Shown here: positions 34,738 through 43,790 of the stretch, one piece after another | Layout: every line of letters begins with the position of its first letter | Numbering within the stretch: position 1 is the first letter of the stretch | Assembly: GCA_023386235.1 (NCBI GenBank) | Contig: JAEWKC010000025.1 | Span: 22,228 to 86,227, forward strand | Direction of reading: 5' to 3' | Source: Bacteroidota bacterium | Lineage (GTDB): Bacteria > Bacteroidota > Bacteroidia > Chitinophagales > Chitinophagaceae | DNA length: 64,000 nt | Notes under the pieces: model-generated | Database searches by the model: none | What the model saw: the letters and a program-made list of their open reading frames with translations, nothing else | What the model was told of the DNA's origin: nothing | Made by a program: the position numbers and the translations under genes

Positions 34738-35745
34738 TTAAAAATAATTTTGGCCTCCAACCGGGAATTTCAAAACCGATACATTGAAGTACCTGGTAAA
34801 TTCACTGAGTTGCCCTTCGTTCATCTTGGCCCAGTTTCTGAACTGGTCTGCATTGTAGGAAGAGAAAAGCCACCTGTTGTACGCGTCAAAAGTGCCTGAT
34901 TTCAGCATCATTCTGTTTCTGTCAAACAAAGCGAAAGGAAATTTCTGGTCATTACCTTGTTGATACCAATCTACAATGAACTGTCCGCGCAGGGCCGCCA
35001 AAGATTCGGGTGTTACACCATCGGCTACTACCTGGTCAAACTTGCGGTACGATTCTGCCAAAGCTCTTTCAAAATCATTTCTGCCGGTTATATATTTATT
35101 TAAATAGCTGGCATTGGAAAACATTGTTTTGTACTGTTCCAGGATTAGCTTACGCATTTCAATGGTTCTGTTGGTTTTGTTTTCCATGTTTACAAAAACT
35201 TCCGCGTTGAGTAATGATCTTAATGCATTTTGATTTTTTGCATAGGCATTAGCGAGGTAATAATAATTGTTACTGATATTAGGATCGATTTTTATGCCTT
35301 TTTCCCAAATGGAAATGGCCTGATCCTGCTGCGCATTGTCTGCATAGGCAGAGCCCAATTCAGCATATAATATAGCGCTGCGGGGATATTTGGTAATTCC
35401 CTGTCCGTATGCGTCAATACTTTCGTTGTACTTTTTCGCCATTCTGTAAGCAGAGCCTAGTATTTGAAAAGCCTGCTCATCTGCCATATCTCTTTCTATT
35501 AAATCTTTACCCAAATCTATGGCCTTGTCAAAATCGCCTTTCAGGTAAGTATAATAAGCAATGTCTCTTAAAAGTGCGGCATCGTTCGGTGCAGATTCAG
35601 AAACTTTATTAAGCACTTCTAAAGCTTTGTCATAATCGCCTTTCTTTGCCAGGTCAAAAGCCTGCCCCTGTGCCACTTCTACATTTACTTGTGCCGAGGT
35701 TAGGATACTTAATAATAAAAATGGTAATAAGAATAATTTCTTCAT
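34738..35745 (-). CDS. Secreted tetratricopeptide-repeat protein
   Basis: This 335-residue exported protein has a signal peptide ending LTSAQ (1-19), followed by TPR motifs from about 25 to 190 (FDLAKKGDYDKALEVLNKV, YYTYLKGDFDKAIDLGKDL, YRMAKKYNESIDAYGQG, YADNAQQDQAISIWEKG). The C-terminal third (about 200-335) is less repetitive and ends GQNYF. It may act as a periplasmic scaffold; the partner is unknown. It lies 45 bases downstream of engB on the same strand and is probably co-transcribed with it. Confidence 0.82.
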   Translation of the reverse strand: MKKLFLLPFLLLSILTSAQVNVEVAQGQAFDLAKKGDYDKALEVLNKVSESAPNDAALLRDIAYYTYLKGDFDKAIDLGKDLIERDMADEQAFQILGSAYRMAKKYNESIDAYGQGITKYPRSAILYAELGSAYADNAQQDQAISIWEKGIKIDPNISNNYYYLANAYAKNQNALRSLLNAEVFVNMENKTNRTIEMRKLILEQYKTMFSNASYLNKYITGRNDFERALAESYRKFDQVVADGVTPESLAALRGQFIVDWYQQGNDQKFPFALFDRNRMMLKSGTFDAYNRWLFSSYNADQFRNWAKMNEGQLSEFTRYFNVSVLKFPVGGQNYF

Positions 35746-35789
35746 AACTGTACTTTATTTATCTTTTAAAAATTTATATGGATGTGTTT

Positions 35790-36425
35790 TTATTGAAAAT
35801 CATCTGCAACCGACCGATTTGATTGTTCTATTAATGCAAGCAGCTCTTCCTTGCCTGTTTTTTTAGTAGCGCTGGTTACTATTACCTGTGGCAAAAACTG
35901 TCTTGTTGCCCTTAGCTCATCCAAAAATGCTGCCACATTTCTTTCTACCACGCCGGGTTTTTCCTTATCTGCTTTGGTAAATATCAGCGTAAAAGGAATT
36001 TCCCAATCATATATCTGATGTATAAATTCCACATCAATTTTCTGTGGTTTATGGCGGCTGTCTATTAGTACAAACAGGTTTACCAGGTTTTCCCGGTTGA
36101 GTAGATAATCTTCTATCATCCTGCTCCATGCTTTACGATCGGTCTTTGCTTTTTTAGCGTAGCCGTAGCCGGGCAGATCTACCAGAAACCACAAGTTGGT
36201 ATTGCCTTTTTTTTCGGAGCTGTCTATTAAAAAATGATTAATCAGCTGTGTTTTTCCGGGTGTAGCAGACGTTTTAGCCAGGTTTTGGCGGTTGGTGATT
36301 AAATTAATCAAAGATGATTTACCCACATTACTTCTGCCAATAAAGGCATATTCGGGCTTATCTGCCGGCGGACACTTTTGATAGCTGGGACTGGATACTA
36401 CGTATTGAGCGTTTTTTATCTGCAT
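35790..36425 (-). CDS. engB: Ribosome biogenesis GTP-binding protein EngB (YsxC/YihA)
   Basis: This 211-residue GTPase acts in 50S ribosomal subunit assembly. The G motifs are complete: G1 GRSNVGKSS (30-38), G3 DLPGYGYAK, G4 TKADK and G5-like TSATKKTG. Length and N-terminal segment (VVSSPSYQKCPPADKPEYAFIG) are standard. The ATG at 36425 is preceded by a TAAATTTG element and a TTG 23 bases further. First gene of a two-gene unit with the TPR gene. Confidence 0.95.
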   Translation of the reverse strand: MQIKNAQYVVSSPSYQKCPPADKPEYAFIGRSNVGKSSLINLITNRQNLAKTSATPGKTQLINHFLIDSSEKKGNTNLWFLVDLPGYGYAKKAKTDRKAWSRMIEDYLLNRENLVNLFVLIDSRHKPQKIDVEFIHQIYDWEIPFTLIFTKADKEKPGVVERNVAAFLDELRATRQFLPQVIVTSATKKTGKEELLALIEQSNRSVADDFQ

Positions 36426-36438
36426 AATTTATTGTGTA

Positions 36439-36472
36439 CAAATTTAATCATTGTTGCGCAACAAACAGGCAA
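36439..36472 (-). promoter_or_regulatory. Probable promoter of engB
   Basis: TAAATTTG (36439-36446) matches the -7 consensus; a TTG lies 23 bases upstream (36470-36472), at the limit of the usual spacing. The predicted leader is seven bases. Confidence 0.4.
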
Positions 36473-36487
36473 TAAAACTATAAAACT

Positions 36488-36517
36488 AAAAAGAGTCCCC
36501 AACCAGAGACTCTTTTT
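36488..36517. terminator. Intrinsic terminator after the LRR gene
   Basis: AAAAAGAGTC (36488-36497) and GACTCTTTTT (36508-36517) pair perfectly around a ten-base loop. Terminal U runs form in either direction. It ends the minus-strand LRR gene, 22 bases past its stop. Confidence 0.88.
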
Positions 36518-36538
36518 ATATGGAGAATTTATTAAATT

Positions 36539-38316
36539 TTATTTTCTAACCGCTTCCTGTATTTTCAACACTTTTGTAGTGCCGTATTTATCTACCTGGC
36601 TCAGGCGTACAAATATTTTCTCTCCGGCTTTTGTCTCTCCAATCAAATCTGATTTTTGACAGGAGAAATACCCGACCGTCATTGCTATCGCCAATATACT
36701 TAATACAATTCTTTTTCTTTTGTTTACCCCGGGTATAAATAACCCAAACAACAAGGTCATTGCCAACATGCTTAAAGCACTGCTTAAGCTGATTTTAAAC
36801 GAATAATCTATACCTGTGGTAGAATTACCATTTTCCGCTTTTGATTTTACCTCTCCTATTTTTTTCCATCCATCAATACCGTTAGTAGAAATCTCAATAA
36901 TAAACTGAGCATTATTGGTTTCAGAAATAGTGTTCCAGTCTATCAATAATTCTCCGTTTTTAATAAATGTAGTCAACTTGCCAAATCCAGCAGACAATAT
37001 ACTTGTAATTGTATGCTTGTTGGAGTAAAGAATCAATCTTTCTCCTTCTACGGCAGGCACCGTCCATTCATCATGTTCTGCCGTTGCAAAAATCTCATCT
37101 CCGTTCTGCAGGTTATAGGCAGAGTCTTGTAAATTTATAGTGGAACTGCCATGAATGCTTGTAATAAGCGTGGGGTCTCCCGTCGGGCCAATCTTATACC
37201 AATTGTATGTAATATTGGAAACGGTGCCTCCCGAATTGGAAGCATCGGCTGTGGTTCCTGAAACAATTAAATCGTAAGTTGCTTGTGTATTGTAGGTAAA
37301 GCCCGACTTTGCCGGATTCTGCAAATAAGTTGCTAAATTAGGGTTGGTAATATTTTCAAAGCTGGTAAAATCATACAAGTTATCTCCGATTAAATAATAC
37401 TGTAAGGTATTTAAGTTGGTGCCGGTAATGTTGGACGGCGTTCCCGAAAACTGATTGCTATATAACATTAACTGCGTTAAGTTAAGATGGTTATAGTCCG
37501 GAACCTGGCCGCTAAATTCATTGCTTGAAGCATAAATTACTTTTAAATTGGGCGAATTGGTAAATGTAGGCAATGGGCCGCTCAGTTGATTTTCAAATAC
37601 CAATACATCTGTCAATTGCGTATGGACTTCCAGCCCGGTGATAGATCCCGTAAATTTATTTTGCGCAAGCACTAAATATTTTAAATTAGGACTGCCGGAA
37701 AAATCAGGAATAGTACCGGTGATTCCGCCTCCGTAATAGTTCTGATTCTTTACATCAAAGCGCCATAAAGCAGGTAAGCTGTAAGAAGGCGCTACACAGG
37801 TAAACCTATTGTAATATCCCTGAAATACAGCCAGCTTGGGAACGGAGGTAAATGCGGGCACGCAGCCTCCTAGTCTGTAATTATATATTACGTATAAATT
37901 AGCGAGCTCGGGCATATTGGTTGGTTCTTCAAAAATGCCGTTAAGCCCTGTTCGTTGTATTCTTAAATCTATTACTTTAGGCATGCCCGTAAAAGCAGGA
38001 AGATTTCCGGTAAGCCCGTAAGCACTATTGATATAGAAAGTTTTAAGCTCGGGCAGTTGTACATCTTTTATAGAAGAAAAGTCTCTTGAAGATTTCTGCT
38101 ATCTAAATTCAATTTAGTCACTCTTCCGTTGGTTAAAGTTACACCTGCCCAGGTAGACATTGGCTGAGATAGATCCCAGGGGGTAGTCCAGCCGGAGCCA
38201 CCTAAATTGTTGTATATTTCTATAAGTGCCTGTCGGTCTGCGGCATTTTCCTGCGCCTTACCGGCAAAAGGAAAAAACGCTAATAAGAAAAGGAGGATGG
38301 ATAAGATTGGTTTCAT
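36539..38316 (-). pseudogene. Secreted leucine-rich-repeat protein split by a frameshift
   Basis: Two reading frames make one protein of about 592 residues. The first (38316 down to about 38085) has a signal peptide and an LRR cap (RQALIEIYNNLGGSGWTTPW). After KLNLDSRNLQ the frame ends early; the next frame continues with DFSSIKDVQLPELKTFYIN and eight or more LRR units (LTQLMLYSNQFSG and similar). The length is 1778 bases, one short of a multiple of three, fitting the loss of one base near 38083-38088. The C-terminus has a Fn3-like module (GELLIDWNTISETNNAQF) interrupted by two hydrophobic helices around NKRKR. It could also be a sequencing error; the rest of the frame is clean. No clear neighbour link. 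Confidence 0.75.
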
Positions 38317-38453
38317 TGTGTGTGTGGTGTTTTGTTGTTAAAGATTATTCTTGTTTGCTTTCGGAAAACAAAAAAGCAAACAATCATTTTATTTAGGAGC
38401 AAAAGTATAATACAAAAAGTTTATATAATTTTAAGAAAAACCTATACTTATCA

Positions 38454-38487
38454 TAAAAAAAAGTCATACTTGAAAAAGTATGACTTT
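38454..38487 (-). terminator. Intrinsic terminator after the DUF2795 gene
   Basis: AAGTCATACT (38461-38470) and AGTATGACTT (38477-38486) pair perfectly with a six-base loop. The minus transcript ends in a U run (A-run 38454-38462). It lies 25 bases past the gene's stop. Confidence 0.88.
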
Positions 38488-38511
38488 AAATAATCTGGAA
38501 ACGGATAAGAT

Positions 38512-38733
38512 TTAATACTCGTCTTCGTTAAACATAAAATCTTCCTGGCTCGGATAATCGGGCCATATGTCTTCAATGCTTTCATACACTTCTGCTTCAT
38601 CATCCAGTTCCTGAAGGTTTTCTACCACTTCAATAGGCGCACCTGAACGAATAGCGTAATCAATCAGTTCATCTTTTGTAGCCGGCCATGGTGCTTCTTC
38701 CAAATAGCTTGCTAATTCTAAACTCCAAAACAT
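38512..38733 (-). CDS. Small acidic DUF2795-type protein
   Basis: This 73-residue acidic protein opens MFWSLELASYLEEAPWPATK and continues DELIDYAIRSGAPIEVVENL, matching the DUF2795 pattern widely conserved in Bacteroidota. The C-terminal half is rich in Asp and Glu and ends NEDEY. It is cytoplasmic and its function is unknown; size and charge would fit a small regulator or adaptor, but that is a guess. A full two-element promoter lies just upstream and a terminator just downstream, so it is an independently controlled gene. Confidence 0.85.
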   Translation of the reverse strand: MFWSLELASYLEEAPWPATKDELIDYAIRSGAPIEVVENLQELDDEAEVYESIEDIWPDYPSQEDFMFNEDEY

Positions 38734-38769
38734 ATATTATAGTTTTTATAAGTTATTTCTAATTTTCGG

Positions 38770-38801
38770 CAAATGTATCATTTCGTTCCGAACAAAATCA
38801 A
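38770..38801 (-). promoter_or_regulatory. Two-element promoter of the DUF2795 gene
   Basis: TTG (complement of 38799-38801) is followed after 21 bases by TACATTTG (38770-38777), a good match to TTG / N17-23 / TAnnTTTG. The predicted leader is about 30 bases. Confidence 0.6.
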
Positions 38802-38884
38802 TATTGACCAATAAATATTTTAAAATATTTCTTTTTTTTTGCTGCAATACTTTAGGTTTGCACATTAAGCAGAAAACAAAAACT

Positions 38885-39541
38885 ATGCTAAAGGCTGTAA
38901 ACATTCATAAAAGATACGCAGATTTGGAAGTGCTCAAAGGGGTTAGCCTCGAAATTGCCCAAAGAGAAATCGTTTCTATTGTTGGCTCATCGGGGGCGGG
39001 CAAGAGCACCTTGCTGCATATTCTCGGCACTTTAGACAAGCCCGACCAGGGAGAGATTTACTTGAACGAAGAATCGGTACATCTGCTGAAAGGCAATAAA
39101 CTGGCTGCTTTCCGCAATGCGCATATTGGGTTTATTTTCCAGTTTCATCATTTGCTACCGGAGTTTACGGCATTAGAAAACGTATGTATTCCCGGCTGGC
39201 TGGCCAAGCGTAAGAAAAAAGAAGTGGAAGAAAATGCCAAAGAACTTTTGCATTTATTAGGCTTATCAGACCGGCTTGAAAACAAACCACACGCTCTAAG
39301 TGGCGGCGAGCAACAGCGCGTAGCGGTTGCCAGGGCGCTTATAAACAATCCTGCAATTGTATTTGCCGACGAGCCTACGGGAAACCTCGACAGTAAAAAT
39401 GCTAAAGAACTTCATGAATTGTTTTTTCATTTAAGAGAAAAGTTTGATCAGACGTTTCTTATCGTTACACACAACAAGGAACTGGCCGGCATGAGCGACC
39501 GCATTCTTACAATGAAAGACGGAACAATCATTAATGAATAA
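38885..39541 (+). CDS. lolD: ABC transporter ATP-binding protein, LolD type
   Basis: This 218-residue ATPase carries Walker A GSSGAGKS (34-41), signature LSGGEQQ (138-144) and Walker B AIVFADEP (157-164). IFQFHHLLPEFTALENV is the LolD/MacB-type Q-loop region. With an FtsX-fold permease (candidate at 6036) it would release lipoproteins from the inner membrane for transport outward. The frame begins at a TTG at 38804, but the ATG at 38885 (MLKAVNIHKRY) fits the family. Divergent from the DUF2795 gene; no permease gene adjoins it. Confidence 0.9.
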   Translation: MLKAVNIHKRYADLEVLKGVSLEIAQREIVSIVGSSGAGKSTLLHILGTLDKPDQGEIYLNEESVHLLKGNKLAAFRNAHIGFIFQFHHLLPEFTALENVCIPGWLAKRKKKEVEENAKELLHLLGLSDRLENKPHALSGGEQQRVAVARALINNPAIVFADEPTGNLDSKNAKELHELFFHLREKFDQTFLIVTHNKELAGMSDRILTMKDGTIINE

Positions 39542-39647
39542 TGAATAAGTAATAATTAATAGTACTCTTCTTTTTGTTTTTTATCTATCGTGAAAGTATT
39601 ACAACCCTTTTCTCTTTTTCTGCATTTATATTACTGAACGCTAAATT

Positions 39648-40199
39648 TTGAACTTAGAAATTTTAATAAAAGAGTGCAGGCGCAAAAATCCCAAAGCGCA
39701 AAAAATGCTGTTCGATATGCATGCGCGAACGATGCTCGCCATTTGTATTCGATATGTTAAGAATTTTGAAGAGGCAGAAGAGGCGATGCTTACAGCGTTT
39801 CAAAAGTTTTTTGAAAAGATTGATATGTTTGACTACCGCGGAGAAGGAAGCGAATCTGCCTATATAAAAAAGATGGCAATAAATCAATGTCTGATGTTGC
39901 TGAGAAAAAGAAATAATCTGATATATGATAATGAATTTCCAGAAGCGACGATAGATAATAATGAAGATGCTATAGATAAAATGTCAGCCAAGGAAATCTT
40001 TCAAATGATTACAGAATTACCTGATGGTTGCAGAACAATTTTTAACCTATTTGCAATAGAGGGAAAAACACACAAAGAAATAGCTCAGTTACTGAACATT
40101 TCAGAAGGAACATCCAAATCGCAGGTAAACAGAGCGAGAAAAATCTTGCAAAGTGCTATTCAAAAAAATAATATTATTGAAAATGGACAACAGGGATAA
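39648..40199 (+). CDS. ECF-type RNA polymerase sigma factor
   Basis: This is a 183-residue sigma-70 family ECF factor. Region 2 spans about 20-90 (LFDMHARTMLAICIRYVKNF..., FDYRGEGSESAYIKKMAINQ) and region 4 about 113-172 (IFQMITELPDGCRTIFNLFAIEGKTHKEIAQLLNISEGT). It would redirect RNA polymerase to a small regulon. The start is a TTG at 39648 (NLEILIKECRRKN); no better start lies upstream. It heads a three-gene AT-rich operon: the anti-sigma-like gene overlaps it by 17 bases and the envelope gene follows by 2 bases. The regulon is unknown. Confidence 0.9.
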   Translation: MNLEILIKECRRKNPKAQKMLFDMHARTMLAICIRYVKNFEEAEEAMLTAFQKFFEKIDMFDYRGEGSESAYIKKMAINQCLMLLRKRNNLIYDNEFPEATIDNNEDAIDKMSAKEIFQMITELPDGCRTIFNLFAIEGKTHKEIAQLLNISEGTSKSQVNRARKILQSAIQKNNIIENGQQG

Positions 40200-40860
40200 T
40201 ATTTTTAAACAAAAGCTTGAAAACTATTCTATAGAAGAATATGATACAGATACGGGCTGGAATAAATTACAGCAGAAGAAAATTGTTCCAAAAAGAAATA
40301 TAAACTCGCTGTACTGGACTGTTGCAGCAAGTATACTGTTGGCTGTTATTTGGTTTCAAACCAATGAAGACGAAAAATATTCGGCAGAAAGAATGGGCGT
40401 TTTATCTACAGAAGTTATTCATTTTCCCCCTTCTTTCAATGTGCGCAAAAGTCATATAAATATAGTTAAGCATACAAATAAAGACAAGCATATATTCAAC
40501 AGCAAAGAAGCCTTAGAAAAAGAAATTATAGAGGACAATTATAAAAAACCAAAATTAGTAAAAATTTCAAGTGAAGAATATTCTGTCGAAAAGCAATTGG
40601 AAAGCCCTGAAATAAAATTCGATGAACAATTCTCTGAACAAACCTTAATAGTTTCTGTTGCATCGCAAGAAAGGAATCTATCAGGAAAAAAAGAGAGAAT
40701 AAAACAAACACAAAATATCACAGAGAAAGAAATGGAAATATTTATTTCAGCAAATAATATCAATAAGAGAAGACGTTTTTTTACCAAAATCAGCAAACCA
40801 CAGAATGGCGATTCATATGAGCAAGGCAGTTCAAAACAAAACATCACAATAAACTTATAA
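40183..40860 (+). CDS. Putative anti-sigma-like membrane protein
   Basis: This 225-residue protein opens MDNRDNIFKQKLENYSIEEY, has one helix (about 44-58, YWTVAASILLAVIWF) and a long C-terminal part rich in Lys, Glu and Ser. The plan (short cytoplasmic domain, one helix, larger outside part) is that of an anti-sigma factor, and the gene overlaps the ECF sigma gene by 17 bases, the usual coupling. It lacks a recognisable FecR or zinc-anti-sigma motif, so the role rests on position and topology. The GTG at 40153 is an alternative start, but the ATG at 40183 is preferred. Confidence 0.65.
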   Translation: MDNRDNIFKQKLENYSIEEYDTDTGWNKLQQKKIVPKRNINSLYWTVAASILLAVIWFQTNEDEKYSAERMGVLSTEVIHFPPSFNVRKSHINIVKHTNKDKHIFNSKEALEKEIIEDNYKKPKLVKISSEEYSVEKQLESPEIKFDEQFSEQTLIVSVASQERNLSGKKERIKQTQNITEKEMEIFISANNINKRRRFFTKISKPQNGDSYEQGSSKQNITINL

Positions 40861-40862
40861 TT

Positions 40863-42026
40863 ATGAAAAAATATATATTCTTAGTATTAACAACATTATT
40901 TGTTATTAATATCTATGCACAACAACCGTATCCGAAATTTCAACCCATTCCTGGATTGATGTCCACAAGCTATTCTGAACCGCAAGGTCTTGTTCTTGAT
41001 CTTGGCAATGGAAACTCTCTTGTAGTTAGTGCTGATAATTTTATTAAAATTAAAGAAGGAACTAATATCAACATTCTAATTAATAACTTTCTTGAAAAGT
41101 TAAAAACCGCACAAACTACAGAGAGAGAGAAAGATAAAGTATTATCATATAACTATGTGTTTTATCCTTCTGTTAATGCTGGTTCTAAAGTAGACAGATT
41201 GACAATTATTGAAAGTGGCGAAAAAGTGTTTAATAGAGACGTTGACGGTTATGTAATTTCTTTGGGTAAGCTTGTGAAAGATACTGTGAACATCGTAGAA
41301 ATTTTACAAGATACAACTAATAATACAGCATATACTACGGTTTATTCTTTTAGAGTAAACAATGTTAATGATATTAGAGATTACACAAAAACCTCCTTAT
41401 TAAATAATTTTGTAGATAAAGTATACTCAGACAGAATTTCTATCAAAGAAACTAATATAGAAGAGAAAAGACAAAAAGGTTACAATATCCTATCTGGCAA
41501 TCACGTACCTCTTTTCAGGGGAACATATGAACTTCAGGGAGATAATATTGTTGGCTCATTAAATAAAACAAACCCCTACAGAAGAGCTCTTGTACTTTAT
41601 GGAAGTGTAGGCGCACAAAACTATAAGAATCATTTTTTATCAAACTTTTCATTAAGTTTAGGTTATTCCATCAACCCGAGAGGCTTTGATGGTGAAAGCT
41701 GGACATACAGTCTGTTTTGGAACCCTACGTTCTCGTTTGAGAAGAATAGTGAAGGAAATAATCAAACATTTATCAATCATTTTGTAGGCTTGTCTTTTGA
41801 TTATTATTTAAAGGAAAGAAGTGAAAGAAAAATCAATTTGTATGTGCCTGTATCATTAGCTTATTTAGTAAAACCACAAGGAAACATTCTTGAGAAGAAC
41901 ACATTTAATCTTGGCTTTGGAGGTGTAAAATATGGAGCCATGACCTTAAAACCTTCTATGTATTTTACAGGGCTCTTCAAAAATGTTACACCAAGCATAC
42001 AATTGAATGTAGGATTAGGTCTATAA
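40863..42026 (+). CDS. Secreted envelope protein of unknown function, sigma-factor operon
   Basis: This 387-residue exported protein has a signal peptide (1-19, ending INIYAQ). I do not recognise a family. The first half contains regular beta-rich segments; the second, from about 235, looks like barrel strands (LVLYGSVGAQNYKNHFLSNF, SLSLGYSINPRGFDGE, IQLNVGLGL at the end), so a small outer-membrane barrel with a soluble N-terminal domain is possible. It starts two bases after the anti-sigma-like stop and is the third gene of that operon, plausibly the sensor, target or effector. AT-rich like its operon. Confidence 0.6.
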   Translation: MKKYIFLVLTTLFVINIYAQQPYPKFQPIPGLMSTSYSEPQGLVLDLGNGNSLVVSADNFIKIKEGTNINILINNFLEKLKTAQTTEREKDKVLSYNYVFYPSVNAGSKVDRLTIIESGEKVFNRDVDGYVISLGKLVKDTVNIVEILQDTTNNTAYTTVYSFRVNNVNDIRDYTKTSLLNNFVDKVYSDRISIKETNIEEKRQKGYNILSGNHVPLFRGTYELQGDNIVGSLNKTNPYRRALVLYGSVGAQNYKNHFLSNFSLSLGYSINPRGFDGESWTYSLFWNPTFSFEKNSEGNNQTFINHFVGLSFDYYLKERSERKINLYVPVSLAYLVKPQGNILEKNTFNLGFGGVKYGAMTLKPSMYFTGLFKNVTPSIQLNVGLGL

Positions 42027-42095
42027 ATTACAAACGCTCAATTTTACCAAACCTTTATCAGCTTATTATAAGTATCTGTATTATTTTTATTTTGT

Positions 42096-42824
42096 ATGTT
42101 TATAATCCGTTATCTGCTCCCTTTGCTGCTTACGCTGTTTGCAGCAAATGCATTTTCCCAAACAAACATTGTTGCGGGAGTGATAAACGATTTAAACTTT
42201 GATCCGGTAGCGCGTGCAAAAGTGTTTACTTCCGGCGGTGCTACAGCTTACACTGATTCGCTTGGCACATTTTATATGTCGGTGGCAAACCTGAGTGATT
42301 CCGTCTATGTATTGTTCAACAACAATACTTCAAGAGGATATTCTATTCCTCCTAACAGAATTTTGAGCATAACGCTGAATATGTTTCTGGTAGAAAGTGA
42401 ATTTTCGGACAAAGAATCGCTGCCCGATGTTGTTGTGCAAAACCGCAATCATTATTTAGATTCTATACAAAACCGTAGCGATTACGCCAAAATATTTGAT
42501 CCCACTACGTCGGGCGAATACCTGCTAAAGTTTTTATCTAATCCTATTAATATCGGTTATCTTTTTAAAACCTTTCAATTCAAACAAAATAAAAAAAGAC
42601 AGGTCTATATAGACTTTGCTGTTTTTTTAGAACAGGAGAAACACATTAAACAACGCTATACAAAATTGCTGATGAGAAAATATACCGACTTGGAAGGCGA
42701 AGAGCTGGAAGCGTTTATGGGTAGATATGCTCCGTCATATGAAAAGTTGCAATCTATGGACGATATCACTTTGGCGCAATACGTAATAAACTGCTATAAA
42801 CAATATCAGGCAAAAAAGAAGTAA
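42096..42824 (+). CDS. Secreted protein with carboxypeptidase-regulatory-like domain
   Basis: This 242-residue exported protein has a signal peptide ending FSQ (1-22), then a CarboxypepD-regulatory-like beta-sandwich (about 23-110: IVAGVINDLNFDPVARAKV, YTDSLGTFYMSV), a fold common on the outer surface of Bacteroidota. The C-terminal half (about 115-242) is helical and charged (LSNPINIGYLFKTFQFKQNKKRQVY..., YINCYKQYQAKKK end) and of unknown function. It follows the sigma operon by about 70 bases and precedes rsgA; co-transcription with either is not clear. Confidence 0.7.
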   Translation: MFIIRYLLPLLLTLFAANAFSQTNIVAGVINDLNFDPVARAKVFTSGGATAYTDSLGTFYMSVANLSDSVYVLFNNNTSRGYSIPPNRILSITLNMFLVESEFSDKESLPDVVVQNRNHYLDSIQNRSDYAKIFDPTTSGEYLLKFLSNPINIGYLFKTFQFKQNKKRQVYIDFAVFLEQEKHIKQRYTKLLMRKYTDLEGEELEAFMGRYAPSYEKLQSMDDITLAQYVINCYKQYQAKKK

Positions 42825-42869
42825 CTTTGTTATTGTGCGTATCACGCTTAAAAAAATCTTTTATAAACT

Positions 42870-43790
42870 TTGCAGGCTACAATCTATAAATCTACCGGAA
42901 GCTGGTACAATGTAAAAGCCGATAACGGCGATATATACAATGCCCGTATAAAAGGTATTTTTAAAATAGATGGCATTACCTCTACCAATCCCGTAGCCGT
43001 AGGCGATAAGGTTGTAATAGAAGAAGATACAGAAAGCGAAAGAAGCGCTATGATCACAGAAATATTGCCCAGAGAAAATTACATAGCCCGCGTATCGCCA
43101 CACAACAAAAATCAGCACCACATAGTAGCCTCCAATTTAGACCAGACCCTGCTCTTTGCCACGCTTAAGGATCCTAAAACATCCAATGGATTTATAGATC
43201 GGTTCCTGGTAAGCGCCGAAGCCTTTCATGTGCCGGCAATACTCGTTTTCAACAAATCTGACCTTTATAAAAAAAAGGAATTGGAAACGCTGGAAAAGTG
43301 GCGAAAAGTATACACAGCTATCGGTTATACCATTGTTGTATTAAGCCTTGAAACCGGTGAAGGCTTACCGGAGTTGCAAAACCTGCTGAAAAATAAAACC
43401 ACTTTAATAAGCGGGCACAGCGGCGTAGGAAAATCTACTTTCATCAATAAAATACTGCCCGAAAAAAATATTAAAACACAGGATGTGAGTGGCTGGAGCG
43501 GAAAAGGTATGCACACCACCACTTTTGCAGAGATGTACGACATTGAAGGGAATGGAAAAATTATTGACACGCCGGGTATCAGAGAATTTGGTTTGATAGA
43601 TGTGCCACCGGCCGAGCTTTCTCATTTTTTTCCGGAAATGCGCGCACTGCTACATGGCTGTCGGTTTAATAACTGTCTTCATGTAAACGAGCCGAATTGT
43701 GCTGTAAAAAAGGAGCTTATCAACGATGGAGCTATCTCTGAAATGCGCTACATTAGCTACCTGAGCATTCTGGATTCCATAGAAAAATAA
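42870..43790 (+). CDS. rsgA: Ribosome small-subunit biogenesis GTPase RsgA
   Basis: This 306-residue GTPase is circularly permuted, as is usual for RsgA (YjeQ). An OB fold (about 1-65) precedes G4 FNKSD (127-131), G1 GHSGVGKST (182-190) and G3 DTPG (233-236), with a C-terminal zinc site (Cys264, Cys269, His271, Cys277 in HGCRFNNCLHVNEPNC). It acts late in 30S maturation. The start is TTG at 42870 (MQATIYKSTGSWYNVK), which matches the family. Its stop TAA shares a base with the ATG of the truncated kinase. Confidence 0.93.
   Translation: MQATIYKSTGSWYNVKADNGDIYNARIKGIFKIDGITSTNPVAVGDKVVIEEDTESERSAMITEILPRENYIARVSPHNKNQHHIVASNLDQTLLFATLKDPKTSNGFIDRFLVSAEAFHVPAILVFNKSDLYKKKELETLEKWRKVYTAIGYTIVVLSLETGEGLPELQNLLKNKTTLISGHSGVGKSTFINKILPEKNIKTQDVSGWSGKGMHTTTFAEMYDIEGNGKIIDTPGIREFGLIDVPPAELSHFFPEMRALLHGCRFNNCLHVNEPNCAVKKELINDGAISEMRYISYLSILDSIEK

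Noticed and set aside
38853..38860. TAGGTTTG before lolD as promoter
   Set aside because: It fits TAnnTTTG, but the only TTG lies 11 bases upstream, too close, and the region is poly-T; too weak to list.
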